Shown piece after piece: positions 17,474 through 26,048 of a stretch of 64,000 bases of DNA. The first letter of the stretch is position 1. Every line of letters starts with the position of its first letter. The notes below the pieces were generated by a model. It saw only the letters and a program-made list of their open reading frames with translations. It was not told the DNA's origin and searched no databases. The DNA comes from Lachnospiraceae bacterium C10 (GTDB lineage: Bacteria > Bacillota > Clostridia > Lachnospirales > Lachnospiraceae). A program made the position numbers and the translations under genes. The stretch spans positions 26,763-90,762 of the forward strand of contig FMTN01000020.1 in assembly GCA_900100095.1 (NCBI GenBank), read 5' to 3'.

Positions 17474-18772
17474 ATGTCAAACATTGGAATCATAGCAGAA
17501 TTTAACCCATTCCATCAGGGACACCTGTACCTGATGGATTACGCCAGACAAACCCTGAAAGCCAACACCATTGTGGTGGCTTTAGGACACGAATTTACCC
17601 AGCGGGGAGATGTTGCTCTTTTAGACCGTTATACAAGAGCCGCCTCTGCCCGGCTTTGCGGAGCCGATCTGGTTCTTGGAATGCCGCTAGCTGCCTCCTG
17701 CGCCAGCGCCGAGGTCTTTGCACGTTGTGGAGTGGCCCTTTTGGCTGCCGCCGGCTGTGATAAAATTCTTTGCGGCTGGGAGGGAAGTCAGGCTATGGTT
17801 CCTTCTATTGAAAAAGCTCTGCTTTTTGAAATCGCCAGCCTTCTTTCAGAAGAACCGAAAGACTACAAGAAGGTCCTGTCAGAACAGCTTAAGACAGGCA
17901 AAAGTTATCCGGCTGCCCGGACGAATGCAGTCTTATCCTGCATTTCTTCCGACAGCAAAAAAGCAATCGCCCGGGATTTGCTCTCCTCCCCAAACAACAT
18001 ACTGGCTCTGGAATACGCAAGAGCCATCCACGACCTTTCCCTTCCGCTGGAACTTGTACTTCTTGCCAGAAAGGGGAGCGACTATCACAGTACCCGGATT
18101 ACAAAGGATTTCTATGCTTCCGCCACAAGCATCCGGCAAAAACTTGCTTCCATGGAGGTTTTGTATCAGAAGGGCACTTTAAAGCCGGACCAGTTCCGCC
18201 AGAGTCTATCCCCCCATATGCCACAGGAATCCTACCAGCTTTTGGAACAGGCCTTTATCAAAAAATTATTGCTGTTTCCATCGGATGTGGATATCCTGCT
18301 CCATACAAAACTTTTCGAAAAAGAAGAACTGACCACCTTTGCCGACTGTACCGAGGACCTTCAAAACCGGATTCTGAAGAACAGAGATCAATATATAGGT
18401 TACGAGGCCTTTGCCGATCTTCTCAAGAACAAAAGCCTGACCAGAAGCCGGATCACCCGTGTTCTGACCCATATTCTGCTGGGAATCACAGACGAAGATC
18501 TTACTCTCCTGAAACGCAGGGACTACGCCCCCTACTTTTGGATACTGGCAGCATCAGCCAAAGGAAAAGGGTACATGGGTGTTTTAAAGCAAAAAGATCT
18601 TCCTCTTTTTTGTTCCATCAACGAGATTTCATCTTCTCTTAACATGGAAAAATCTGACACGCGGCGACTTCTTGCTTTAGACCTAAAGGCTTCCGAAGTC
18701 GTACGCATCCTTAGGATACATAAATGCAGGCGCCCTCTTCCAACAGAATATACGCGTAAAGTTGTATTATAG
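17474..18772 (+). CDS. tmcAL: tRNA(Met) cytidine acetate ligase (TmcAL, DUF795)
   Basis: This nucleotidyltransferase-fold enzyme activates acetate with ATP and acetylates the wobble cytidine of elongator tRNA-Met. The 432-residue protein begins GIIAEFNPFHQGH with the HxGH motif at His14-His17 and continues with ALGHEFTQRGD. Its length matches the family. It is one of few plus-strand genes and is divergent from ackA. The link to acetate metabolism is suggestive, because the ligase uses acetate. No strong promoter or ribosome binding site was found, so the start is the least certain part. Confidence 0.92.
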   Translation: MSNIGIIAEFNPFHQGHLYLMDYARQTLKANTIVVALGHEFTQRGDVALLDRYTRAASARLCGADLVLGMPLAASCASAEVFARCGVALLAAAGCDKILCGWEGSQAMVPSIEKALLFEIASLLSEEPKDYKKVLSEQLKTGKSYPAARTNAVLSCISSDSKKAIARDLLSSPNNILALEYARAIHDLSLPLELVLLARKGSDYHSTRITKDFYASATSIRQKLASMEVLYQKGTLKPDQFRQSLSPHMPQESYQLLEQAFIKKLLLFPSDVDILLHTKLFEKEELTTFADCTEDLQNRILKNRDQYIGYEAFADLLKNKSLTRSRITRVLTHILLGITDEDLTLLKRRDYAPYFWILAASAKGKGYMGVLKQKDLPLFCSINEISSSLNMEKSDTRRLLALDLKASEVVRILRIHKCRRPLPTEYTRKVVL

Positions 18773-18794
18773 GTGCTTTTCACTAATACGGACA

Positions 18795-19514
18795 TCAAGC
18801 AACAAAGGGGGTATATACCTCCTGTTTCTGTCCATTAGACACTATAATCTGCACATTCCTATTTTTGTTCCCTTTCTGATCCATCTGCACCCACACCCGA
18901 CTTTCCTGTTCGTCAATATATACATCGGAATATGGATTTTCCTGTTCCTGATCAATCTTTGGCTGATAGAAATCGGTGTAGGACTCACCCATCGTTCGCT
19001 TTACAGCTCCTGTTGCCACATCAATCACAGCATAGCAATTCTCATCCGTCAAAAAAGCATAGGACAGATACAACCTTGTCCCATCCTGATTCACATTTAA
19101 GACATATGCCTCATCCCCCTCAAGAGCAGAAAATCCAATACTACTGATATCGCACATCCACTGTAACCTACGTTTCGCGAAGCTATAGGCATAGACATGC
19201 TGTGCATCATATAGAATCACAGTTTTCTTATCCACGTAAGCCATGGTAGGAATCCCGATTCCAATCTCTGTATTCCCGATTTCCTTTACTTCTTCATCCG
19301 TAGGTTTTACGATTTTAAGATTCTTATCATTTTTCTGCTGATCTTTGAACTTGATATAAATTTCCTGCTCCAACTGGCTCATTCGTTGGACTTTGTTTTC
19401 CTGCAAGCTGGCAGAATCTGTCTTGACAGAATTCTTCTTTGCCTTTGTCTGTCCACACCCTACTATAGTAACAGCGAGCATCCCCAACACAAAACATCTT
19501 ATTAGCTTCTTCAT
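18795..19514 (-). CDS. Putative lipoprotein, function unknown
   Basis: This 239-residue protein has a lipoprotein signal: positively charged start, hydrophobic core and lipobox TIVGC, with the modified cysteine at Cys20. After a lysine-rich linker, the body contains repeated short beta-type segments (TVILYDAQHVYAYS, AYVLNVNQDGTRLYLS, CYAVIDVATGAVKR). These are reminiscent of a few blades of a beta-propeller such as the PQQ or YncE type, but it is too short for a full propeller. It would be anchored outside the membrane. It converges with tmcAL 22 bp away and is monocistronic. I do not recognise a specific family. Confidence 0.75.
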   Translation of the reverse strand: MKKLIRCFVLGMLAVTIVGCGQTKAKKNSVKTDSASLQENKVQRMSQLEQEIYIKFKDQQKNDKNLKIVKPTDEEVKEIGNTEIGIGIPTMAYVDKKTVILYDAQHVYAYSFAKRRLQWMCDISSIGFSALEGDEAYVLNVNQDGTRLYLSYAFLTDENCYAVIDVATGAVKRTMGESYTDFYQPKIDQEQENPYSDVYIDEQESRVWVQMDQKGNKNRNVQIIVSNGQKQEVYTPFVA

Positions 19515-19558
19515 TTATCCCCCTTTACACTTTACACTATTAAAGTCCTTCTATTTTT

Positions 19559-19587
19559 GTTATATCACCTCATCTTATTGTCAGCAA
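19559..19587 (-). promoter_or_regulatory. Candidate promoter of the lipoprotein gene
   Basis: A -35 TTGCTG and a -10 TATAAC are separated by 17 bases on the minus strand, about 45 bases before the lipoprotein start. Confidence 0.45.
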
Positions 19588-19610
19588 GAAAAAAATTATT
19601 TTATAACCAT

Positions 19611-19658
19611 CCCCTGCAAGACTTTCACCCGCTAGAAACGTGCGCCACCAGGCGTACA
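19611..19658 (-). other. Possible remnant of a group II intron 5' end
   Basis: Read on the minus strand, the segment holds GTACGCC-TGGT-GGCGCAC, then TTCTAGCGGGTGAAAGTC. This order of a GC-rich 5' hairpin followed by a GGGTGAAAGTC-type motif is typical of the first domain of some bacterial group II introns. No reverse transcriptase or domain V is present nearby, so at most it is a short relic. It sits directly beside repeat A3. Confidence 0.3.
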
Positions 19659-19785
19659 GTCAAGACTCGCTCGCGAGTCTTGCGCGCCGGATTCGGGTCT
19701 GCTTCTGCAGACAAATTCCTGTCCGAATCCGTGCGCATCCTCGCGGAGCGTTTAACTCAGTCGGAGCTTGTACCCCGACTGAGTT
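19659..19785 (-). repeat. Family A repeat, copy A3 (full length)
   Basis: Nearly identical to copy A2 over its length, with three hairpins in the same order. Its end, CCGACTGAGTT, runs directly into the A-run that is the U-tract of the AICAR transformylase terminator. Confidence 0.88.
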
Positions 19786-19818
19786 AAAAAACCTGCCTTC
19801 GTTCTCACGAAGGCAGGC
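19786..19818 (-). terminator. Intrinsic terminator of the AICAR transformylase gene
   Basis: A perfect 9-bp stem CCTGCCTTC/GAAGGCAGG with an 8-base loop is followed on the minus strand by six T residues. Repeat A3 begins at the end of the T-run. Confidence 0.92.
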
Positions 19819-19845
19819 GCCTATCAAATCAACAAAAAGTATTTT

Positions 19846-21027
19846 TTAGTGATGGAATAAACGGATACCAGTAAATGCCATAACCATATCGTACTTATCA
19901 CAGGTCTCAATGACATGATCATCACGGATGGATCCGCCCGGCTCGGCAATAAATTTCACACCACTCTTATGTGCTCTTTCAATATTATCTCCGAATGGGA
20001 AGAACGCGTCAGAACCGAGTGTAACATCGGTATTCTGATCAAGCCATGCTCTCTTCTCTTCCCTGGTGAATACAGAAGGCTTCTCCGTGAAGACTCTCTC
20101 CCAAGCACCATCAGCAAGAAGATCCTCATACTCATCACCGATGTAAAGATCAATGGCATTATCACGATCAGCACGACGTACATCCTCGCGGAACGGAAGT
20201 TCCATAACCTTCTTACTCTGACGAAGCCACCAGTTGTCCGCCTTCTGACCGGCAAGTCTGGTACAGTGGATTCTGGACTGCTGACCGGCGCCGATACCGA
20301 TGGCCTGACCGTCCTTAACATAGCATACGGAATTGGACTGTGTATACTTTAATGTAATCATGGCAATGGCAAGGTCAATCTTCGCCTGCTCCGTCAATTC
20401 TTTATTCTTTGTAACAATGTTGCTAAAGAAATCATCATCGATATTTAACTCATTGCGTCCCTGTTCAAATGTTACACCGAACACCTGCTTCTTCTCGATC
20501 TTAGCCGGAACATAGGACGGATCGATCTGAATGACATTATAATTTCCATTCTTCTTTGCCTTTAAAATTTCTAACGCATCCTCATCAAAGGCCGGTGCAA
20601 TTACACCATCAGATACTTCTCTTTTGATAATCATAGCGGTTGCCTTATCACAGGTATCAGATAAAGCGATAAAGTCACCGAAGGAACTCATACGATCCGC
20701 ACCTCTGGCTCTTGCATAAGCATTGGCCATCGGTGTGAATTCCACATCCATGTCATCCACCCAGTAAATCTTGCGTTCAACCTCGGAGAGAGGAAGACCG
20801 ACAGCTGCACCGGCCGGTGATACATGCTTAAAGGAGGTGGCAGCCGGAAGACCGGTAGCCTTCTTCAACTCGGATACGAGCTGCCAGCCATTAAAGGCAT
20901 CCAGAAAGTTAATGTATCCCGGACGACCGTTTAAAATGGTGACAGGAAGCTCACTTCCGTCCTCCATGTAGATTCTGGAAGGCTTCTGGTTCGGGTTACA
21001 ACCATACTTTAACTCAAATTCTTTCAT
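19846..21027 (-). CDS. AICAR formyltransferase (monofunctional, PurH C-domain type)
   Basis: This enzyme transfers a formyl group from 10-formyl-THF to AICAR, the ninth step of IMP synthesis. It corresponds to the C-terminal domain of bifunctional PurH: ELKYGCNPNQKP near the start, SFKHVSPAGAAVG, SDAFFPFGDN and FIAEPGGSIRDD near the end. The N-terminal cyclohydrolase domain is absent; a separate PurO-like gene lies 21 bp upstream. The frame continues 7 codons up to a TTG at 21048. The ATG at 21027, giving 393 residues, is chosen because AGGAGAG lies 5 bases before it. Confidence 0.92.
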   Translation of the reverse strand: MKEFELKYGCNPNQKPSRIYMEDGSELPVTILNGRPGYINFLDAFNGWQLVSELKKATGLPAATSFKHVSPAGAAVGLPLSEVERKIYWVDDMDVEFTPMANAYARARGADRMSSFGDFIALSDTCDKATAMIIKREVSDGVIAPAFDEDALEILKAKKNGNYNVIQIDPSYVPAKIEKKQVFGVTFEQGRNELNIDDDFFSNIVTKNKELTEQAKIDLAIAMITLKYTQSNSVCYVKDGQAIGIGAGQQSRIHCTRLAGQKADNWWLRQSKKVMELPFREDVRRADRDNAIDLYIGDEYEDLLADGAWERVFTEKPSVFTREEKRAWLDQNTDVTLGSDAFFPFGDNIERAHKSGVKFIAEPGGSIRDDHVIETCDKYDMVMAFTGIRLFHH

Positions 21028-21048
21028 GAAAACTCTCCTATATAACAA

Positions 21049-21765
21049 TTACTTATTCTTGTTAACAATACGTGTCTCGTACTTACCGGTGGCAATATCA
21101 ATGAAACGCACAAATAAAGACACCTTATTATCTTCGTTCAGATTCTCCCATACGGTTTTCGTAAATGTATCAATATCCCCATCGATATCAACAACGGTCG
21201 GCTCTCCCTCATAGGAAGGAAGTGGATTCGCATCCTCCATGTAGGTATGAAGAAATCTACCCTCACCGGCCTTTGGATTGTCATAAGAGAACGTATAGCG
21301 ATTCGTACAGTCCGGATCCCCCTCATTGCTCTTAAGAATTGACATATCAAAATCAAATGCTCCTTCTGCTACATGCAGTCTGGCAGAAATACGAGGTGTA
21401 TAGTTTGGTCCGTCCGGCTCAAACTTACGGATACGAAGGGACTGTTCAAAGGACTTTCCTTCCTTCATTCCATCATAGATGGTATCGGTCTGATCTCCAT
21501 TTGTAACAATGGTATTATCTCCTAGCACACGCACCGGAGCATAGATGATAAGGCTTGGATCCTCTAACTTATCCGGATCAAAAGCCTGTGTACGAATTCC
21601 CTCATCTTCTGCTTCAACAAAGACACGGTTTCGGCTGTTCTCAGAACGTCCCATAATAAAATATGCCGTTACAGCTTTACTGCCATCAGCACTTCTACCG
21701 ACGACGATGCCACGTCCCGGATATGTTGTCTTGGAAAGTTCCTCTCGAAGTAATACTCTTTTCAT
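21049..21765 (-). CDS. IMP cyclohydrolase, PurO-like
   Basis: This enzyme closes FAICAR to IMP, the last step of purine synthesis. The 238-residue protein resembles the PurO/IMP_cyclohyd family, first known from archaea, with TYPGRGIVVG near the N-terminus, the segment YFIMGRSENSRNR (about 33-45) and a mid-protein PNYTPRISAR. It is unrelated to the PurH N-domain. The ATG at 21765 is chosen over the upstream in-frame ATG at 21786 because AGGAG is well placed before it. It is the first gene of the pair with AICAR formyltransferase, and together they replace bifunctional PurH. Confidence 0.9.
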   Translation of the reverse strand: MKRVLLREELSKTTYPGRGIVVGRSADGSKAVTAYFIMGRSENSRNRVFVEAEDEGIRTQAFDPDKLEDPSLIIYAPVRVLGDNTIVTNGDQTDTIYDGMKEGKSFEQSLRIRKFEPDGPNYTPRISARLHVAEGAFDFDMSILKSNEGDPDCTNRYTFSYDNPKAGEGRFLHTYMEDANPLPSYEGEPTVVDIDGDIDTFTKTVWENLNEDNKVSLFVRFIDIATGKYETRIVNKNK

Positions 21766-21799
21766 TTTTTCTCCTATCATAATCATAAAAAATGGTTAT

Positions 21800-21831
21800 A
21801 AAAAGTGCCGGCTCCAAAAAGAGCCGACACC
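21800..21831 (-). terminator. Intrinsic terminator of the purine permease gene
   Basis: The stem GTGTCGGCTC/GAGCCGGCAC has one wobble and is followed on the minus strand by five T residues. It lies just upstream of the PurO-like gene. Confidence 0.9.
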
Positions 21832-21836
21832 TGTTA

Positions 21837-23219
21837 TTATCTTGGGATAAAGATATACTTTAATACGAAAAGTACAGCTAAGACATACATCAGAACTGTA
21901 ATCTTCTTCTTTTCTTCTGTAATAAGGTTGCAAACAACATTGATTACAACATAGGAAACAACACCAATTGCAATACCTTCTGAAATACTATAGAAAAGTG
22001 GCATAGCAATAACAGCAAGGTATGCCGGGATAGCCTCACGAAGATCAGCAAAGTTAATCTTAACAACAGCGGATACCATTAAGAAACCAACAAAAATCAA
22101 TGCCGGCGCTGTTGCAAAACCTGGAATTGCTGTAAATACAGGAGCAAAAAGGATTGCAATCAGGAAAAGAACGCCTGTTGTAACAGCTGTAAGTCCTGTT
22201 CTTCCACCTGCACCTACACCTGCTGTTGACTCAACGTATGTTGTTGTTGTAGATGTACCAAGAAGAGCTCCTACGGATGTTGCTACAGCATCAGCCATTA
22301 AAGCACCCTTGATATTCGGAAGCTTACCATCCTTATCAAGGAAACCAGCCTTCTGAGAGCATCCAACCAGGGTTCCGATGGTATCAAAAATATCAACAAA
22401 AAGGAATGAGAATACGACAATAGCAAAATTAAGAATTCCGCCTGCCTTAATCTCAGTGAATCCGGCAAAAGCCTTACCTGCCGTCTTACCCAATGCAGAA
22501 AAATCAGTTAAACCAAGAGATGGAATAACAGAGAAGAAGCTGTTCTCAGGATCTGGAATATATACACCAGCAGCTTCCATAATCATTCCAAGAATCCATG
22601 TAACCAGAATACCGATTAATACAGCACCCGGAACATTCTTAATGTAAAGGATTGCGATTACCATAAGACCAATCAGCGCAAGAAGTGCACAGATACCTGC
22701 CTGATGCCAGGTTGCACGGAAATCAACATAAGTAACTAATGTTGCACCCTGATCTGCAACAAGATGACCATCCTGTAAGCCGATAAATGCTACAAAAAGA
22801 CCAATACCTGCAGAAACACCTAACTTCAGAGTGGATGGGATTGCATTAAAAATCGCCTCACGCACATTGGTAAGGGAAAGAAGAATAAATACAATACCTT
22901 CTACAAAAACTGCCGCCAAAGCAACCTTCCAGCTGTAACCCATTGAGCCACAAACAGTATAGGCGAAGAACGCATTCAAACCCATACCCGGAGCCAATGC
23001 AAACGGATAGTTTGCCATGAACGCCATGCAAAGAGTACCAAAGAAGGACGCTAAGCAGGTAGCCATCAAAATCGCAGTTGGATCCATACCACTTGCTCCA
23101 AGTGTTGATGGATTAACAGCTAAAATGTAGGCCATTGTCATGAAGGTTGTAAAACCAGCAATGATCTCTGTCTTCACATCTGTGTGAAGCTCCTTAAGAT
23201 GAAAGACTTTTTCTAACAT
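21837..23219 (-). CDS. NCS2 family purine permease (guanine/hypoxanthine type)
   Basis: This proton-coupled nucleobase transporter has 460 residues and about 12-14 hydrophobic segments. The N-terminal EIIAGFTTFMTMAYIL, ALAPGMGLNAFF, DIFDTIGTLVG and GTSTTTTYVESTAGVGAGG motifs place it in the AzgA/PbuG branch, which takes up adenine, guanine or hypoxanthine. It stands upstream of the IMP-forming genes but has its own terminator and promoter, so salvage and synthesis can be regulated separately. No purine riboswitch is visible in the leader. The exact substrate is not predictable. Confidence 0.93.
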   Translation of the reverse strand: MLEKVFHLKELHTDVKTEIIAGFTTFMTMAYILAVNPSTLGASGMDPTAILMATCLASFFGTLCMAFMANYPFALAPGMGLNAFFAYTVCGSMGYSWKVALAAVFVEGIVFILLSLTNVREAIFNAIPSTLKLGVSAGIGLFVAFIGLQDGHLVADQGATLVTYVDFRATWHQAGICALLALIGLMVIAILYIKNVPGAVLIGILVTWILGMIMEAAGVYIPDPENSFFSVIPSLGLTDFSALGKTAGKAFAGFTEIKAGGILNFAIVVFSFLFVDIFDTIGTLVGCSQKAGFLDKDGKLPNIKGALMADAVATSVGALLGTSTTTTYVESTAGVGAGGRTGLTAVTTGVLFLIAILFAPVFTAIPGFATAPALIFVGFLMVSAVVKINFADLREAIPAYLAVIAMPLFYSISEGIAIGVVSYVVINVVCNLITEEKKKITVLMYVLAVLFVLKYIFIPR

Positions 23220-23249
23220 GTAGTAACTCCTCCTCTACATAAGTTGTCG

Positions 23250-23316
23250 TCACGGTACCTACCGTGAGTCAATAAAAGCCGTAAAAAATTATAATCGACA
23301 GGTGAATTTTTGTAAA
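23250..23316 (-). promoter_or_regulatory. Promoter and leader palindrome of the purine permease gene
   Basis: On the minus strand -35 TTTACA (23311-23316) and -10 TATAAT (23288-23293) are separated by 17 bases. Downstream in the leader is a short inverted repeat, TCACGG/CCGTGA (23250-23267). It could be an operator or an RNA hairpin. It does not match the conserved core of purine riboswitches. Confidence 0.7.
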
Positions 23317-23341
23317 GTAAAGGCTGAAGCATTTTTTTATG

Positions 23342-23406
23342 TTGTTTTTTTTATATTAGAAGTGATAAAATCTAAAGGTATTTTTGCATCATAGTTTAAG
23401 ATGCAA
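23342..23406 (+). promoter_or_regulatory. Candidate promoter and hairpin upstream of the DUF1846 gene
   Basis: A -35 TTGTTT (23342-23347) and a -10 TAAAAT (23366-23371) are 18 bases apart. A perfect 7-bp inverted repeat, TTGCATC/GATGCAA (23384-23406), lies just downstream, at or after the expected transcription start. Confidence 0.45.
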
Positions 23407-23443
23407 TAAAACCGTATCTTTAATTACAAAGGAAGGAATCTCC

Positions 23444-24901
23444 ATGAAATTAGGTTTTGACAATGACAAATACCTGTCCATGCAATCTGCTCACATTCGC
23501 GAGCGTATTGCCAAATTTGGTGACAAACTGTACTTAGAATTCGGTGGAAAGCTTTTTGATGACTACCATGCCAGTCGTGTTCTTCCAGGCTTTCAGCCTG
23601 ATTCGAAAATGCAAATGCTCCTCCACTTGAAAGATCAGGCTGAAATTGTCATTGCAATCTCTGCCGGTGCCATTGCATCCAATAAGATCCGTGGAGATTT
23701 AGGTATCACCTATGATCAGGATGTTCTCCGTCTTATGGATATCTTCCAGGGACTTGGACTTTATGTCGGTTCTGTATGTATCACACAGTATCAGGGCGAG
23801 CCACAGGCGGATCGTTTCCGCGAGAAGCTTAAGAGTCTCGGCATCAATTCCTACGTTCTTCGTCGTATTGAAGAGTATCCGGAAAATGTTGAACTTATCA
23901 TCTCCGAAGAAGGTTTTGGTAAGAATGACTACATCCAGACCAGTCGTCCTCTCGTCGTAGTAACAGCACCCGGTCCAGGTTCCGGCAAAATGGCTACCTG
24001 CCTCTCTCAGCTTTACCATGAGCACAAACGGGGCGTAAATGCCGGTTATGCCAAATTTGAGACATTCCCAATCTGGAATTTACCGCTCAAGCATCCGGTG
24101 AACCTGGCTTATGAAGCTGCCACAGCGGATCTAAACGACGTTAACATGATCGATCCATTCCACCTGGAAGCTTATAATGAGACAACTGTAAATTATAACC
24201 GCGACATCGAGATTTTCCCTGTCCTTAAAGCTATTTTTGAAGAAATCTACGGAGAGTGTCCATATCAGTCTCCTACAGACATGGGTGTCAACATGGCAGG
24301 AAACTGCATCTTTGATGACGAAGCCACCAAAGCCGCTGCCTGTCAGGAAATTATCCGTCGATATTATACAGAGGCTGTGAATATCAAACGCGGAAAGGGA
24401 ACACGTGAAGCCTTCCGTAAGATTGAACTCTTACTGAAGCAGGCCGGTGTCACTCCATCCGATCGTGAAGTGGTAAAGCATGCTAAGGTTCGTTCTGAGG
24501 CTCTTGGCACCAGTGCAGCTGCTATTGAACTTGATCACGGACAGATTGTAACCGGAAAGACCGGTGATCTTTTGTCTGCTTCTGCTGCTGTTCTGCTGAA
24601 TGCTTTAAAGGTATTAGCTTCTATTCCACACGAGGATCACATCATCTCTCCGGAAGCCTTAGAGCCAATTTTAAAGCTTAAGACAGATTACCTTGGAAGC
24701 AGTGAGAAACACCTTCATTGCGATGAAGTATTAATTGCTTTATCCATCTCATCTGCTCATTCCGAGGCTGCCAAGAAAGCATTGGAGCAACTTCCAAATC
24801 TCAAAAATTGCGATATGCATTCCACTGTAATGCTGACCGCCAATGATGAAGCTGTTCTTCGTGATCTGCACATTCGATTGACACAGGATCCACATCAATA
24901 A
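23444..24901 (+). CDS. DUF1846 (UPF0371) family protein
   Basis: This 485-residue soluble protein matches DUF1846, a family common in Firmicutes with no established function. Recognisable segments are KLGFDNDKYL at the start, ISAGAIASNKIRGDLGITYD, VVTAPGPGSGKMATCLSQLY (a nucleotide-binding-like glycine-rich loop) and NAGYAKFETFPIWNLPLKHP. The open frame runs 20 codons further upstream. The ATG at 23444 is chosen because AAGGAAGGA lies just before it. It stands alone on the plus strand, divergent from the purine permease gene. The glycine-rich loop hints at nucleotide binding, but this is inference. Confidence 0.9.
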   Translation: MKLGFDNDKYLSMQSAHIRERIAKFGDKLYLEFGGKLFDDYHASRVLPGFQPDSKMQMLLHLKDQAEIVIAISAGAIASNKIRGDLGITYDQDVLRLMDIFQGLGLYVGSVCITQYQGEPQADRFREKLKSLGINSYVLRRIEEYPENVELIISEEGFGKNDYIQTSRPLVVVTAPGPGSGKMATCLSQLYHEHKRGVNAGYAKFETFPIWNLPLKHPVNLAYEAATADLNDVNMIDPFHLEAYNETTVNYNRDIEIFPVLKAIFEEIYGECPYQSPTDMGVNMAGNCIFDDEATKAAACQEIIRRYYTEAVNIKRGKGTREAFRKIELLLKQAGVTPSDREVVKHAKVRSEALGTSAAAIELDHGQIVTGKTGDLLSASAAVLLNALKVLASIPHEDHIISPEALEPILKLKTDYLGSSEKHLHCDEVLIALSISSAHSEAAKKALEQLPNLKNCDMHSTVMLTANDEAVLRDLHIRLTQDPHQ

Positions 24902-24907
24902 AAGCTT

Positions 24908-24937
24908 CAGGCAGGAGATTCTCCTGCCTGTTTTTTA
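24908..24937 (+). terminator. Intrinsic terminator of the DUF1846 gene
   Basis: A perfect 10-bp stem CAGGCAGGAG/CTCCTGCCTG is followed by six T residues. The stop codon of the convergent ABC ATPase gene overlaps its end, so it may serve both strands. Confidence 0.92.
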
Positions 24938-25564
24938 TTTCTTTATTTGACCTTTATCCATATAGAAAACTTCGTCACATAAGATTTCCAGATCCTCTTT
25001 CATATGAGAGGACAAAATAATAAGTTTCCCCTCATTTCTATACGTTTGCAGAAGTTCCCGGATTTCTTCTACGCCATCGGCATCCAATCCGTTAAAGGGC
25101 TCATCCAGAACGAGCAGCTTTGGATCTTCCATAATGGCCTGAGCAATACCAAGGCGCTGTCGCATTCCAAGACTGTACTTTCCCACGCTCTTCTTTAACC
25201 CGGGATCCAGTCCAACCCTCTGAATGGTATCACAAATCTCTTTTTTCCCAATCTTATTATGGATGGATGCAAGATAGGAAAGATTATGTACCCCTGTCCA
25301 ATGTGTCATAAATCCGGGTGTCTCAATTAAAATACCAATGGAGTCCGGAAAATCCACGTCCTGTCCAATCACCTTGCCGTCAACGCTAACCGTCCCATCC
25401 GTCGGTCTGATAAAACCGCAAATACACTTCATCAGCATGGTCTTACCCGATCCGTTACGACCGGCAAAACCATAGATATGTCCACTTTCCATGTGTAGAT
25501 TGATCTCATCCAGAATATGTTCCTTACCAATTATCAGTCCCAGTTTTTCAATGGAAACTTCCAT
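24935..25564 (-). CDS. ABC transporter ATP-binding protein
   Basis: This ATPase of a small exporter has 209 residues from the chosen start. It contains Walker A GRNGSGKT, the signature YSLGMRQRLGIAQA, Walker B LLVLDEP and the H-loop SSHM. Its compact single-domain form fits the ABC-2/lantibiotic-immunity type. The frame extends 6 codons further to an ATG at 25582. The ATG at 25564 is preferred because GGAGG lies 6 bases before it. It overlaps the end of the permease gene by 17 bases, so translation is coupled. The substrate is unknown. Confidence 0.9.
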   Translation of the reverse strand: MEVSIEKLGLIIGKEHILDEINLHMESGHIYGFAGRNGSGKTMLMKCICGFIRPTDGTVSVDGKVIGQDVDFPDSIGILIETPGFMTHWTGVHNLSYLASIHNKIGKKEICDTIQRVGLDPGLKKSVGKYSLGMRQRLGIAQAIMEDPKLLVLDEPFNGLDADGVEEIRELLQTYRNEGKLIILSSHMKEDLEILCDEVFYMDKGQIKK

Positions 25565-26048
25565 GTTCATCCTCCATTCCATAAGAATAATCTTTCACAA
25601 GCCCCCATTGCCAATAAATCAAAACAGCAATTACAAAAGCAAAATACAGATAAGTCGCCTCCATGGAAAAAACCATTTTCCTGAAATATTCTGTATAATG
25701 AAGCCACACCACGGAGTGCGCCATAGGAAACATCCACATAAGCGGTGTCTTGGCCGAACATAATGCGCTACCAACAATCACGATTCCCCCGCACAGAAAA
25801 ACTCCCATGATATGCTTCCGATAGAGACTTGCCGTGAGAAGCACTAAGAGCAGGATATAAAGATACAACCCTAAAAAAAGATAGGTCTCCAACAGCGCCT
25901 TTGGTAGACTCATCTGATAATACAGTCTTGTCGGAAAAAGAGACCGGATATACACTCCGGAATCCTTATGTTCCTGAAAGAAAGCCTCAAAGAATCGGCT
26001 CCAACTCATTTCCCAACGGGTCTTCCCAAGCAAAGGGATTATAACCAT
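25548..26048 (-). CDS. ABC permease, C-terminal part (probably frameshifted)
   Basis: This reading frame gives a protein of up to 166 residues with about four hydrophobic helices (LETYLFLGLYLYILLLVLL, VFLCGGIVIVGSALC, MFPMAHSVVWLHY, LYFAFVIAVLIYW). It fits the membrane part of the exporter. Its first ATG lies inside the preceding frame (25987-26202) and has no ribosome binding site. The two frames overlap by 62 bases and together look like one permease of about 210 residues split by a single-base shift. It precedes and overlaps the ATPase gene. A true frameshift mutation, a programmed shift or a sequencing error cannot be distinguished. Confidence 0.6.
   Translation of the reverse strand: MVIIPLLGKTRWEMSWSRFFEAFFQEHKDSGVYIRSLFPTRLYYQMSLPKALLETYLFLGLYLYILLLVLLTASLYRKHIMGVFLCGGIVIVGSALCSAKTPLMWMFPMAHSVVWLHYTEYFRKMVFSMEATYLYFAFVIAVLIYWQWGLVKDYSYGMEDEHGSFH

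Noticed and set aside
19659..19785. Integron attC-like reading of the repeat (GTTTAAC and GTTAAA ends)
   Set aside because: The end motifs match only partly, no integrase or cassette array is present, and the three-hairpin layout does not fit attC.
23220..23330. Purine riboswitch upstream of the purine permease gene
   Set aside because: The conserved loop sequences of the guanine/adenine aptamer are absent; only a short 6-bp palindrome is seen.
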